Positions 54,490 through 64,000 of a DNA stretch of 64,000 nt are shown piece by piece. Position 1 is the first letter of the stretch; each line of letters starts with the position of its first letter. The DNA is taken from positions 111,914,799 to 111,978,798 of the forward strand of contig NC_056527.1 in the NCBI RefSeq assembly GCF_019175285.1. Reading direction: 5' to 3'. Both the position numbers and the translations under genes were made by a program. The DNA comes from Sceloporus undulatus (taxonomy: Eukaryota > Chordata > Lepidosauria > Squamata > Phrynosomatidae). The notes beneath the pieces are model-generated. The model made no database searches and was not told the origin of the DNA. It saw only the letters and a list, made by a program, of their open reading frames with translations.

Positions 54490-56861
54490 TAAGGAAATAT
54501 ATAAATTGGGAATTAATTCAGTGTGTTACAAGAATTCATTCTGAGTAAATGGTATCTGCTCATGTTTGTCCATGCCTTATGGTAGTTTGGGGTATATTTC
54601 ACCTTAGTGAATATAAAGAATTCTTCCAAATGTTTCATACTTGACACACCAAAATGTCTCTTGAGAAAATGGCCAACCCCATGAAGGCTTTTCACAATTT
54701 GGGGGGGGAACTTTAGCCAACCTTGGCTTGTGGAAGGCTATATAATTTTTCAGTGGACACCGAGGACACAATTATAAAACCCAGCCAAAAAGGAAGGTTT
54801 CAGGAGGTCTCTCATGACATACAGGAATGTGGCTTCCCTGATAAACATATGTGTGATTTCAGAATGCAAAATGAATTTATTAGTACATAAAAATGTAAAC
54901 TACACAAACATGTAAGCAATACATTTCAAATTCAAAAAAATGTGAAAGAGTGGGATTTGTTGAGAGTATCTGAATTTTTGTTTCATGCCAAAGCTTGAAA
55001 GCAAATCTGAATTGAAATCAATCTGGTATTTAAAGCTGTGCACACATATTTCATCCATTTGTGGGCTGAAAAATTGTGGTCATTCCACTCACTTCCTCCA
55101 TGGGAGGACAAATTCAGGGCCCGGATGGGACACATCATTTTGTGTCCTCCACAAAACCACAGAGGTCTCGTTTTTTCAATGCTCTGTGAGTGACTAATAG
55201 TGAGGAAGTGGTGAACACCACAGAAAATGGTGGTGAATATTTGGGGAACATCCAATAAAGTCCCCCTTTATTTGTAGGATGGGTTGGAGGAATACAAAAA
55301 AGCTGGGAAACAGTTTATCTCTCAAGGAAAATGTATTTACAAAATTTCAGCCTTGGTCTAGTAGTAATCATTTACTTAACAATGATTTTGTATGCTAGAT
55401 TTGTGAAATATATTTATAAAATGAAAAATTTGGGGTGGAGAAGCAGGAAGGTGAAACAGACCAGGAGTAAAAAAAGAGAAGATCATGTTGAAAGGAAAAC
55501 ATGTTCATTTTAATAACATCTTGTGAGAAGAGGTGGAAGCTTAGTGGAAATTTTAAGATGTTACTTCCTTTGGACAACAGGTTCAGAAATCGTTCATCAA
55601 GCATGGCCAGCAAATTACTGTACTAGTTAGTGGACTTTGAGAGCTGTAATCCACAAAGGACCCCCCCCCCTTAAACTCTGGATCTTACCGTTATTTTTCT
55701 CAGAGATGATCAAATGATTATTTTATCAACTTGCTATTCATTTTCATTAAAAATAGAATGGCCAGTTGATAGCTTCATGAGACGAGTGAATCATCAGTTT
55801 CCCATACCACTGAGGTTAATGTTGCACTAAAAAAGGATTTTTCTTTGTTGCAACAACTGTTAAAAAGTCTCTAAATGTGACTAATCAGAACAATCTCAAT
55901 TGAAAACCCAGATTCTCCGGAAAGCTGGGTCTTTGTCTTGTGGGTGATAGGCTTCCTGTTGCCTCCTCCATCAAGTGGTTTAAGATAAAGGCTGGGTTTT
56001 CCAGTGAATGAATTCAAGAGGTTGTACTTCAGTTGATAAAGAAGCTGCCAGGGTAGACCACGATGAGGTCTTTCAGTTATCGGATGAGGAAATCTGAAAA
56101 TGAATTTTAAAAAGAGCAACAGAAAAAAGAATTAAAGACCATTTTTGGATGAAAACATAGGAACATTGCTGCAACCCAAGCCGAAATTTTGCAACAGGTT
56201 GGCCATGGAATGCTTTGGGAAACAGATACAATTAGATGAATAATGGCACCACACAGTTAGGAATGGGCAAGAATTTTGTTTCAGTTAATTTTTGATAAGA
56301 ATTTAACAGAATCCTCAGATTCCTTGGAAAGCACTTGAGATTATTGGTCAATATCCTGTATCAGCTACTTAGTTATGCTAAGAGACATAGTCATGTTAGT
56401 CTGGAATATCAGTATGCAAAGGTATTTTGTAGCACCTTTGAGACTGTGCAAAAGAAGTTGTAGCATAAGCTTCCATAGGCTTGATCTACTTCCTCAAATG
56501 CATGGAGCAAACTGGTGTCCAGGAAAAACCGTATGAATAGCCATAGAAATGCAAAATTTGTGGGTATGGTGGTATGGTGACAAGTTCAGTTTTAACTATG
56601 ATTGTTGAGGGACAAAGGCAGGAAGGATGATGTTGCCTAAGGCCAAGATGGGATCATTTATTTATTTATTTATTTAGCATCATAAATTTGTATGGCACTT
56701 TATGGATGATCATATAAATGGTAAGGGAGTTTTGGAATGTGCCGTGTACAGATTCAGAATCAGAAAGGAGATATGATAAACTGGTCAGGAGAGTCCTCAT
56801 GGGCTTGGGTGTTTAAAAGTGTTATAATATGTGTAGTGTGCCAGTAAGTCATTTAAGATTA
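54490..56861. other. downstream flank of the Ig receptor gene, no gene recognised
   Basis: Contains a possible minus-strand acceptor at 56093-56096 (ATTCATTTTCAG) that could open a 3' UTR exon of the Ig gene, and an old repeat at 56385-56515 (GTAGCACCTTTGAGAC, GTAGCATAAGCTTCC). Confidence 0.35.
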
Positions 56862-57182
56862 TCGCACAGCCCCTGGAGACATGATGGGGGCGGAACGAAA
56901 CGGGGCAGGATGGGAACAGAATAGGGCAAAGGACACATTTTACCACACACTGGAACGCTGCCGATGCCACCAGACGTTCCCATTCCATTCCCAATCTGTT
57001 CCACAGGAGGCGATTTTCAGTTTCTGAAAATCGCCTCCTATGAGAAGGACTGGGAATGGAATGGCAACTTCCTGCGGCATCTGCGGCATTCCAGTGTGCA
57101 GTGAAATGCGTCCCTTGCCCCATTCTATTTCCATTAAGTCCCCTTTCATTCCGCCTCCATCATGTCTCCAGGGGATGTGCAA
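56862..57182. mobile_element. 321-bp palindromic element with perfect central hairpin
   Basis: Left end TCGCACAGCCCCTGGAGACA and right end TGTCTCCAGGGGATGTGCAA are inverted; the arms mirror each other along their whole length. Centre: GGAGGCGATTTTCAG, TTT, CTGAAAATCGCCTCC (57006-57038), a perfect 15-bp stem. No other copy in the window. Confidence 0.9.
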
Positions 57183-57189
57183 TATACTT

Positions 57190-57955
57190 ACTTGTCTCTG
57201 TTCAACCCAACTTTGATGACTTTGAATTTGTGGACATATTCTAATTCAGCTGTTTCTCTTTACAGTCTTACGTTGTAGGAAGACTGAAGTATTTTGTAGG
57301 AAGACTGAGGTCTCATTAAGTCTCAAAGATGTAAACAATACCTTTTTATACAAATTTACATAATTAAATAACCTCTCCTGGCCTGTCTGCCCCTAAACAT
57401 GATGGAAACTTCATTCGCCCATGCTCTGATACCAGCAGAATGGACCTCCTTTTCTGCATGCAGCCAGTGCCTAGTAAAATAGGTTGGGGAGGTGTGTGTC
57501 ACAGTTATGACTAAATAGCAATCATGAATATGGCATGGTATCCATAACTGGCAGTCCAGAATCCCTTTGTATGTGGATCCAAGCCCCAACAGCTCCAGGA
57601 GCTAGAGCTAGAGGTTAATTATTTCTTTTTAAGGGTCAGGGAGTAAGAGATGGCCACATTTTTCCTCTCAATAAAGTTTACTGCCAGTCAGAGAAGGACC
57701 CCGCCTGGCTATGTTTCTGTAGAAGGGAAGAGGTTGTGATAGGCAGGGGAAATCTAATGACCTTTATAGATCCTGGACATTTCTCATTTTGGGCGGATGT
57801 CGTTCATTTTAACTTACTGCATTCATTCATTTTAAGTGACTGCTAAGCATCTGTGGACTGAAGGAAAATTTAATAGAGAAGGGGACAGCATTCTTATTTG
57901 AGAGGGACAATGCCTTCATTTCCTCTTTGCCTTTCAGTCATATAACCCACAGCAG
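57190..57955. other. intergenic, no element recognised
   Basis: Unique-looking. Confidence 0.4.
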
Positions 57956-57956
57956 A

Positions 57957-57961
57957 TGATG

Positions 57962-58006
<45 letters not shown>

Positions 58007-58078
58007 TCTCACCTCTCCCTGTGGATTGAAGTGGGATTACAATCTGATAAAATACACACAATAGCACAATAGATAAGA
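57957..58078 (-). mobile_element. (AAT)n tail and LINE 3' end, minus strand
   Basis: About fourteen AAT units (57962-58004) followed by TCTCACCTCTCCCTGTGG and GTGGGATTACAATCTGATAA, a worn reverse LINE 3' end. Confidence 0.6.
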
Positions 58079-58344
58079 GTGCAGGCATTGCATATCTAGA
58101 TGTTTGGAAGCTCAATGGAAGTTTCCAGACAGTATTGTGCATTTGATAGGAATCTAGTCTAGATATTACTAAGGCATTATGTACTGCTGCCAGGTTCATG
58201 ATGACAACACCACTTCACCGTATTCCTCATCCACAAAAAATGTCCTCAGGCCATGCCTGAGTCATTGTGCTCTTCTTAAGGTGTGAAACAAAGGAAATCC
58301 CCAAATCTCCTGGAAAGACAGCTTCTACAGGAAATGACATTTAC

Positions 58345-58440
58345 CTGTGGTTCAGCAAAAGAAATGGGAGATAAAGAAGATAAGACCATTGATGGTGATG
58401 AAAGAGCCTCCAACAGCCAACATCCGTTCCCATCCAACAT
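58345..58440 (-). CDS. Ig receptor: transmembrane exon with stop
   Basis: Acceptor CCTATTTAG, donor GTAAAT. Encodes VGWERMLAVGGSFITINGLI then FFISHFFC and stop. The stop lies 7 bases before the exon end, so it would not trigger decay of the transcript. The Arg sits five residues before the GG, near the outer membrane face. Confidence 0.68.
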
Positions 58441-61400
58441 CTAAATAGGAAGATAGAGTATAATGAACCATTGCTACATCGATAAGTAGTTCAGAGTATT
58501 CTTCCTGATAATCAGATAAGACTTGCCAATTCTGGTTTGGCAAACACAGTGCTTATTAGTAATCTCAATTTCTAAAGTCTCCTTTGGTGAAATTCGCCTC
58601 CCTTATCATACCCATATCTTACAGCCACCTGTGAGCTAGATTATCTTGAGAGACAGCCTTTCTCCCCTCTCACTTGACACACTCATACATGCACACATGT
58701 ATTTTTCTGTTGCAGAAAGACTTGCTGCAAGGTTAAAAAGATAGACATTCACCATGTATCATTCAGTGGCTTTAGCTATACTTGAAAGCATTTTTATAGT
58801 TGCCAATACAGTCAGTTTGTATCAATCTATATTAATAGACATTATTATCATATACTTCCTCCTTTGTTTCTTTCTCCTTTTTTCTTTGTTTTTGCTTTGC
58901 AGCCATATGTTAGAAAGCTAATAACTTTTGAACAGGAACAATAGAATCTTAGAGTGTATGTACACTGTAGAAATAATGCCTATTAACACCTCTTCAATTG
59001 CCATTGCTTCATCCTACAGAATATTGGGATTTGCAGTTTTCTGAAGCCCCAGCACTCTTTGGCAAAGGAGGTTAAAGACTTTGTAAAACTATAAATTCCA
59101 GGATTCCATAGGATGGAGCTACAGAACATCTGGCCATCTATTCCAGTCTCCCGCTCTGCCAAAACCCACAACCAAAGCACTCCTTAAATACGGACATCCA
59201 ACAAGCTATGTTTAAAGACTTTTAAAAAAAAAAGTCCACCACCCTCCGAGGCAGCATAAGCCAGTCTTGAACAGCTCTTACAGTGAAGAAGTTGTTCCTA
59301 ATGTTTAGGAAGGAGATTGTTAGAAACAACCCAGAACTTACTTAGCCGTACTACAATGGAAACACGGTTACTCCAGTGGGAAACTACTTTCCGACTAGAA
59401 AGTTGTTGTACGTAAGCACACTTGAAGATCCCCATGTGTTTTGGTTCCGTGATGTTCATGCTGTACATGTGGGTAGTACCGTTGACAGCCATAGATTGGA
59501 TAGACATCCTGTCACCAAAGTACTCGAATTCCTTGATGCCCTTTGTATCAGATGGAACCGTACATTGTAGGCCGACCAGGTCTCCCAGATTGTACTTGGA
59601 GAGTTTGGGCTTCAGAATGAGAGAGGGAGCTGCAGGAGCCTCTGGGGGTTGGAGGAAGGAAAATAAATGTCCATCATTGGAATTTGCATAGAGGCACCAA
59701 CTGGCTTCACTCTGCCATCCTATATGGAGTTTATCACACAGGGGGAAATTTGGACTTTAAACAGGGATTAACCCAAGAAAATCATGCAATTGACATTAAA
59801 ATGCAGTTAAAATGAGATTAACACAAGAGCCATTATCCTGTGAATAACAAAGGAATAACCAGGGAACAAACAGCAAAATGTCATTCACTGGAAAATCCTG
59901 TGAATGATTTGCTGCTGTTTCTTGCCTTGTTATTCATGGATTAATGGCACTTTAATCACATTTCACCTTGAAGTAGTGTGAAAACAATTAGCGCAATTAC
60001 ATGATAATAATGGATTATTCATGGGATAATATTACTTTGAACACAACATCATGTGAAAACCATTAGCGCAATCGCATGATAATAATGGATTAATCACCAT
60101 TTATACTTCCAATTGTCCCCTGTGTGATAAACTCCAAGTGTGCGATGGTGGCCAGAGTTATAAGGTTCAGGCAAAGCAGGGAGTAGCATGGTGTAGTGGT
60201 CTGAGCATTAGATTTGGACTCTGGAGATCAGGATTTGATACTCCACTTGGGCATGAAAACCCACTGGGTGACCTTGGCCAAGTCGCACTCTCCCAGCCCC
60301 AGAAACCACTGTTATAGGTCTGCCTTAGGGTCGCATAAGTCCCTTCCTGACACTATGGGGTTCCAACTCAGCCTGAACCAGTGTGGTTTATGGCCAGTGA
60401 TAATGGGAGGTGTAGTCCAACAACACCTGGAGGGCTACAGATGCTCCCACCCTTGGCATTTAACATGCAGTGAGAAAGGAAATGATGCTCCAAATAGGCC
60501 CTTGCTTAGGCTTCTATGTGATAGCATGGGCCACCAATAACCCAGGAAAGACAAACCTACCTGTCACACATAGGGAGATGCTGCCACTTTGTGCAGATAT
60601 GGTCATTGTCCCATTTTTCTCCATCCAGTAGTCACAGGTGTAATTTCCAGTGCTGTTCAATTGAACCTTGAAAGTCATCTTGGCCTTTTGATAAGGGTCA
60701 GGAGCCATTTTGAGGATCTCTTTTCCATCCTGATTGAAGAACCTGTACCCTTCCACTGTCCTGTTTTGAAAAGCTGAACACTCGAATGTGACCCCCTCGC
60801 CTTCAAAATATTCAGGATATTGGGGCAGGACAGTGAGTCTGGGAGGATGCAGAGCTTCAGAATGGAAGGCAAGAGGGTTATGATAAAAAGCAAGGAAAGC
60901 ATGACCTCACATCCAGGTTCAGTACAAGTTCAACATCAAAATAATGTCAAAACACTGACAAATCAGAGCAACTGAACACACTGGAAAGTCAGAACTATTC
61001 TAGATGTTGTGCTGACATGAAGTGGAAGACTTGTGCTCAACATTCAGATTATTTGAAGGTTGACATTCTCCCTTACAAACCTGCCTATGGTCTGAGATCT
61101 TTTCAGGTGTCCATTCCCTCTGTCCCATCACCCTCACAGGTACACATGGTGGAAACATGGGAGAGGGCCTTCTCCACAACTGCTCCAAGGTTATGGAACT
61201 CCCTACTATTTTTCCACAGATAGGTGAAGACTTTCTTGCTCCAACAGGTCTTTGAGACCTGGTCTTTTAGGGGGGAAACAGGCCATGTATAACATGCTAG
61301 ATTTTTTATTTGCTATTGTAGCTCCTTTTTAAAAAGATTTATGTTTTTAACTTATTTTAATTGTTTGATAATTGAATTACCTTTTAACTTTTGTACACTG

Positions 61401-62968
61401 TGAATTTTAAGGTATTTTAGTTTAAACTGTTTTAAGCCACCTTGAGTCCCAAACTGGGGAAAAGCTGGTATGCTGTTGTTGTTGATGATGATAATAATTT
61501 GGTGTTACCCAGTTCAGTAACTCATGGGGTCACCACCAGGCTACCTGGCACATTACTCAGCTGCCTTCCTCTGCCAACCAGACTACCTCTGCTGTGATTG
61601 CCTGTTGTCTTGACCCTTGCTTGGACTCTTGACTATTGTTTTGAATTATCCTTTGGAATGCTTTCCTGGACTGAATATTGTCTCATGAATAATCAGACTA
61701 GACGACCTCTCCTTTTCTGCTCACACCTTGATGAGCTTGAATTCTTTCTTCCACTATCTGATTAAGACCTTCACAAGATGCTGAGGTTCATGCTGTTAGT
61801 CTTGTTAGCTTTCCAAGAGCAAAACAGGACATTTCCAACCAGCAGTTGCTGGTGGTTGTGTGGGCTGCCACTGCTGCATTGAAGTCTTTTCCCCTCTTGC
61901 CCAGAAGCCCTGCCAAACATGGAAGTAGCTGCCAAGTGGCAACAGCAGACTACCACCACAACCAGCTGTACCTGATGGATGACAGAGGGGAAAGGGCAGG
62001 GGCATTTCATAAGAGACTGTCCCATCAGGTGTTCACCCCCTCTGAGGACCCAATGTGGTCCACATCACTTCTGCACCCCTGGGGATACATTTTTATTCAT
62101 TAAATATCTACCCTCACTTTCCCTTTAAAAATAGAATTTAATTGGAATAGCAATTACACTGAAATGCAATGAGATAAACAGGCACCACAATTTAAGGGAA
62201 GCTAGGGGTATAGGTTACAAAATTGGCTTTCACATCAGCTTTACCTACAGATCAGGCAGAGATGAGGACTGAAAATCATCCTTACTGTCTACGTTACTTA
62301 ACTTTATGTATACGTAGTTATGTAACACTATGAGACACCGAGAAATCTTTTTAATGAATTGTGAAGATGTGTATTCAGACACAGACAAGGGTGCCTGATG
62401 CACATTGCTGTTTGATGAGCATTGGTGCCTGCTGTGCATTGGTCCTGTTGTGCAATGATCATTTTGCCAGCACAGCTACGTAACAGCCCTCTACCGGATT
62501 CCAAAACTACCCAATTATAGTCCCCACATTCCTAAGTTCCCTACAAAGATGTAACTTCCATACAGGAATCTGTCTGGGACTGAATGAGAAAGGACTAGAA
62601 TTTAGATGGCTGATATGCAGAAGGTCTTAGCATCATACCCTGGCCTCTCCAGTTCAGCCCCTGGAAGGTCCAGGTAGTAAAAGAAGGCAAAGACTATTTG
62701 CCTGAGGAACTAAAAACAGTCAAAGTGGGCAACAGGAGTTGGGGTAAAATTTCAAATAGCAGAACCTAATGCAAGGTGGCTTCCTATGGTCTCCAAAGTT
62801 TGATTAGGTCTGAGCTTCTAAGCCTCTGTGGCTGAACAAAACGAGACAAAGTTCTTCCTCAAAGATGACATCAGTTCTCCAAATGTAACCAACAATGGCA
62901 AAAAGAACAATGGGAAGTAGTCTGATTACCTGCAGATGGTGCTTGGCAGACCACAGTGTGCAGCAGAA
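58352..62968 (-). CDS. Ig-superfamily receptor, LRC/FcR-like, two Ig domains, R-containing membrane segment (first exon missing)
   Basis: Four exons on the minus strand, all joined at phase 1, give about 240 residues: end of a signal peptide (62930-62968), Ig1 (60561-60854), Ig2 (59342-59641), and a transmembrane exon (58345-58440) with stop TGA at 58352-58354. Both Ig domains have the Cys pair but lack the usual strand-C Trp; Ig1 has GYRFFNQDG where KIR/LILR/FCAR domains have a G-F-L-Y-K-x-G type motif. The membrane segment starts WERMLAVGG and the chain ends within it, with no cytoplasmic tail. Known family biology: activating leukocyte-complex receptors use an Arg at the outer end of the helix to pair with FCER1G. 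Function here is inference. The exon with the start codon was not found, and a 3' UTR exon may follow the donor at 58344. It could instead be GPI-anchored, since a hydrophobic end without tail also fits that. Confidence 0.68.
58951..59121. mobile_element. palindromic MITE family A
   Basis: GTACACTGTAGAAATAATGC on the left, TAAATTCCAGGATTCCATAG near the right; the right end is lost at the CR1 fragment. In an intron of the Ig gene. Confidence 0.75.
59122..59312 (-). mobile_element. CR1 LINE 3' fragment
   Basis: GGCCATCTATTCCAGTCTCC, TCTTGAACAGCTCTTACAGT and GAAGTTGTTCCTAATGTTTA in reverse orientation; ends 30 bp from the Ig2 exon donor. Confidence 0.7.
59342..59641 (-). CDS. Ig receptor: second Ig domain
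   Basis: 300 bp, phase 1 to phase 1, acceptor CCAACCCCCAG, donor GTAAGT. Begins APAAPSLILKPKLSKYNLGD; Cys in VGLQCTVPSD and IFKCAY; ends SNRVSIVVRL. Sequons NGT and NIT. The start PSLILKPKL fits the spacing of the second domain of KIR/LILR-like receptors. Confidence 0.78.
59645..60178. other. Ig gene intron, internal repeat of ATTAGCGCAAT blocks
   Basis: GTGAAAACAATTAGCGCAAT (59980) and GTGAAAACCATTAGCGCAAT (60052) repeat with the following ATGATAATGGATTA; the segment 59750-60130 has mirrored ends (TTTATCACACAGGGGGAAAT and GTCCCCTGTGTGATAAAC), so it is probably another MITE. Confidence 0.55.
60179..60345 (+). mobile_element. MIR/CORE-like SINE
   Basis: GTAGCATGGTGTAGTGGTCT, ACTCTGGAGATCAGGATTTG, GGTGACCTTGGCCAAGTCGC, then shortened. 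Confidence 0.75.
60380..60465. mobile_element. short MITE family C, right part
   Basis: ATAATGGGAGGTGTAGTCCA and ACAACACCTGGAGGGCTACA. Confidence 0.5.
60561..60854 (-). CDS. Ig receptor: first Ig domain
   Basis: 294 bp, phase 1 to phase 1. Begins ALHPPRLTVLPQYPEYFEGE, with Cys in VTFECSAF and in GNYTCDYW, and ends SGSISLCVTG. Sequons NRT, NST, NYT and NGT suggest heavy glycosylation. Acceptor TCTGAAG is weak in pyrimidines next to AG but is preceded by a T/C-rich stretch; donor GTAGGT. Confidence 0.78.
61040..61500 (+). mobile_element. L2-like LINE 3' end
   Basis: Reads YLKVDILPYKPAYGL, then PSQVHMVETWERAFSTTAPR and LWNSLLF, followed by a 3' UTR ending AAGCCACCTTGAGTCCCAAA and a GATGATGATAATAAT tail. 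Related to the copy at 16003. In an Ig gene intron. Confidence 0.8.
61505..62925. other. Ig gene intron, no element recognised
   Basis: No Ig exon or named repeat seen between the signal-peptide exon and the LINE. Confidence 0.35.
62930..62968 (-). CDS. Ig receptor: short signal-peptide exon
   Basis: A 39-bp exon between TTTCTCCCATCCAG and GTAATC, phase 1 at both ends, encoding LLHTVVCQAPSA with a small-residue cleavage site. A separate mini-exon of about 36-39 bp in the signal peptide is typical of leukocyte-receptor-complex genes. Short, so it could be a chance match; phase and spacing favour it. Confidence 0.5.
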
Positions 62969-62974
62969 CTGGAT

Positions 62975-64000
62975 GGGAGAAATTGGAAGGGGAAGAGTTG
63001 GTTAACTAAGGCTACCAGCTTAAACAGCAGGGGAGGCTTTCCTACAGCAACTCCAGTCATCCTTCATCTCTGGTTATGGTGGCAAGGGCTGATGGAAGCT
63101 GCAGTCCAACTAGCTCTCAAAAAACACAAGTGGTCTACCTCTGCTTCAAGTGACTCGGGGTGTTTTCAGAGGGCCAGCTCCTAGCACAGTTCAAGTGATC
63201 AGTCTTTTTCTCCTTAGTAGTTACATTATTGTATTTTTATCCTGGTGGTTTTGATGGTAACAAAAATCTCAGACAATGCAGAGAGAAAACCACAGGAATG
63301 TTTCACATAGGATGTAATGAAATCTACAGGCCCCTGCATCACATTCAGTGTTGGAGAAAGGGCCATTGATCATTAAAAGTCTAACTTGGAAACACACTTG
63401 ATTTGTTTGTAATTGTGAGTTGTACTTCTCCTAAACCAGACTGTTTGGCTGCAGTTGCATTGATGCCCTGAGACTAAGATTGGGGAGATATTATCCCTCA
63501 AGGTGTTTTGAAGAGCTCCCAGAAGTCTCTCAGTCTTACCAATGGTGAAGGATTATGTGAATTACAGACCACAGTGATAGGAGGCTTTCCCATTCCAGTT
63601 TTTCATCATGGCTTGGAACAATTTCTAACTGAAGAAAGACCTAACCCTTCTGAGAAGTTCATAATTGGAAGCTCTCTCTGGAGCATCAGTTAGGAGCCAA
63701 GAGCCAAGACCCTATTTGTCAGTGTAACCACACGGTGCTATGATGATCAGGATGGACAAAAGCCATTCCTTTCTGGAGATAAAGCTGCCCTGCCATCTCT
63801 TGAGCAACTTGGGAAACATCAGGGCACTGTTATCTCCTGATTGTGACTGCCATCCCCTCCAACAGCAGCTATATTCTGGTCAAAGAAGTGATTTACACCT
63901 ATGTAAGTGACCTTTATAGCAACATAAGTAGTAATAGATTTCCAAGCAATAACAGCAAAGTAGAGAGCCATCCGTCTAATTCACCATGACTATGCCTATA
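62975..64000. other. region upstream of the Ig signal exon, start exon not found
   Basis: A first exon with ATG and a phase-1 donor is expected here or beyond the window. A minus-strand GTAAGA donor at 63532-63537 exists but has no suitable ATG frame before it. Confidence 0.35.

Noticed and set aside
55871-56119. Possible further coding exon of the Ig gene
   Set aside because: It has an acceptor-like start, but the stop in the transmembrane exon comes first; at most a 3' UTR exon.
56797-57182. Overlapping minus-strand open frames around 57000
   Set aside because: They are the arms of a palindromic element, so both strands read alike.
61771-62025. Minus-strand hydrophobic open frame with VVVVVCCC, considered as a signal-peptide exon
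   Set aside because: No donor in the right phase, and the 39-bp exon at 62930-62968 fits the gene better.

Overview
The window is nuclear DNA of a squamate reptile (lizard or snake). Evidence: a tRNA-derived Sauria-type SINE with flanking duplication (about 39892-40220); CR1 and L2-like LINE fragments; two pieces of 5S-rRNA-derived SINE; many MIR/CORE-like SINEs; and dozens of short non-autonomous DNA transposons. Genes are split by GT-AG introns and the genes make up only a small part of the sequence. No retroviral or LTR element was recognised. There is one 10-N assembly gap.

Region 1 (639-29585, plus strand) holds the last 22 coding exons of ADCY4, adenylate cyclase type 4. They encode 908 residues: the end of the first membrane cassette, catalytic domain C1a, the C1b linker, the second six-helix cassette and catalytic domain C2a, up to the stop at 29303-29305. 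All exon phases fit and the catalytic residues are present. The 5' exons lie before the window.

Region 2 (33794-34931 and 48231-49329, minus strand) holds LTB4R (BLT1) and LTB4R2 (BLT2), the high- and low-affinity leukotriene B4 receptors. Each has its seven-helix coding region in one exon preceded by a clear splice acceptor. ADCY4 converges on LTB4R, as in the mammalian ADCY4-LTB4R-LTB4R2 cluster. Here the two receptor genes are 13.3 kb apart, filled with repeats, instead of being almost back to back.

Region 3 (58345-62968, minus strand) holds exons of a gene I could not match to a named gene. They are a short signal-peptide exon, two Ig-domain exons and a transmembrane exon that ends the protein right after the membrane segment. 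All introns are phase 1. The domains look like the leukocyte-receptor-complex/Fc-receptor type, and the membrane segment has an arginine at its outer edge, as in activating receptors that pair with FCER1G. It occupies a flank where mammals have CIDEB. The first exon was not found. This is the most novel coding item.

The remainder is introns and intergenic DNA with repeats. They include a palindromic MITE family with about 14 copies, Tigger-like TA-flanked elements, a hAT element with an 8-bp duplication that itself contains a Tigger-like insert, a 321-bp palindromic element, a 454-bp long inverted repeat, and an unnamed dispersed repeat built from TTTTCTGTGCAGAAAA-like units. Repeat names rest on recognition by eye, not on a database search. 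Leukotriene B4 receptors signal through Gi, which lowers cAMP, while ADCY4 makes cAMP, so the neighbours act on the same second messenger; co-regulation is not shown by the sequence.
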